From: Lachnospiraceae bacterium UBA1718
GTDB taxonomy: Bacteria; Bacillota; Clostridia; Lachnospirales; Lachnospiraceae
NCBI GenBank assembly: GCA_002317245.1
Contig: DCIU01000126.1
Coordinates: forward strand, 164-7,081
Length of the DNA stretch: 6,918 nt
Direction: 5' to 3'
Positions 6,824-6,918 of this stretch are shown here, piece by piece. Made by a program: the position numbers and the translations under genes. The stretch's first letter is position 1; every line of letters starts with the position of its first letter. The notes beneath the pieces were generated by a model, which was given only the letters and a program-made list of their open reading frames with translations, was not told the origin of the DNA and ran no database searches.

Positions 6824-6918
6824 ATGAAGAAATTGGTAACAGGTATTTTGGCTCATGTTGATGCCGGTAAGACAACTTTATCAGAGGCACTCCTTTATAC
6901 AGGCGGTGCAATCAAGAC
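6824..6918 (+). CDS. translation-factor GTPase (EF-G / Tet(M)-like), N-terminal 31 codons only
   Basis: The gene starts at 6824 and runs off the window end. The 31 visible residues begin MKKLVTGILAHVDAGKTTLS. AHVDAGKTT (residues 10-18) is the P-loop (G1) of translational GTPases, in the form found in Tet(M)/Tet(O)/Tet(W) ribosomal protection proteins and in the related chromosomal translation-factor GTPase family of Clostridia. The distance from Met to the P-loop equals that in Tet(M), which supports this ATG. The protein would bind GTP and act on the ribosome. Whether it gives tetracycline resistance cannot be told from this fragment; a housekeeping paralogue is at least as likely. There is no Shine-Dalgarno sequence between the -10 element and the ATG. 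It is divergent from the aldolase gene. Confidence 0.85.
   Translation, partial: MKKLVTGILAHVDAGKTTLSEALLYTGGAIK

Noticed and set aside
6824..6918. Calling the GTPase a tetracycline-resistance gene
   Set aside because: Only 31 residues are visible and the P-loop is shared by EF-G, LepA, Tet(M)-type proteins and housekeeping relatives. Nothing nearby suggests a resistance element, such as a conjugative transposon gene or an attenuation leader like that of tet(M).

Overview
The window reads as chromosomal DNA of an anaerobic Gram-positive Firmicute, most likely in or near Lachnospiraceae (Butyrivibrio, Pseudobutyrivibrio, Roseburia and similar). This rests on gene content: a DUF6320-like zinc-ribbon membrane protein beside a condensation-type acyltransferase and an alpha/beta hydrolase, a dCache chemoreceptor, and a Tet(M)-like translation GTPase. 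Strong AAG and AGA codon use and GGAGG-type ribosome sites agree. Species level cannot be called from what is visible.

Layout. Positions 1-5507 hold six tightly packed plus-strand genes: the 3' end of an alpha/beta hydrolase (1-111), a COG4908-type condensation/acyltransferase protein (122-1384), a zinc-ribbon six-helix membrane protein that starts inside the stop codon of the previous gene (1384-2040), a HAD phosphatase (2055-2672), a methyl-accepting chemotaxis receptor (2693-4618) and a voltage-gated K+ channel (4623-5507). Gaps are -1 to 20 bases, with no promoter or terminator visible between them, so they are probably one transcription unit. A convergent minus-strand gene for a class II aldolase/adducin protein (5407-6729) overlaps the 3' end of the channel gene by 101 bases. 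Divergent from it, a translation-factor GTPase starts at 6824 and runs off the window.

How the parts may work together. The first three genes look like an acyl-transfer/ester-hydrolysis set with a membrane partner; the substrate is unknown. The chemoreceptor and channel form a second pair, and a functional link between ion flux and chemotaxis is plausible because a Bacillus sodium channel is known to act with chemoreceptors. The aldolase and GTPase share a short divergent promoter region with two back-to-back extended -10 elements. The GTPase promoter is so close to its ATG that a leaderless mRNA is predicted. No mobile element, CRISPR array, tRNA or rRNA was seen. The strongest candidates for something unusual are the leaderless GTPase start, the long convergent overlap, the aldolase with a degenerate second domain, and the receptor-channel pair.
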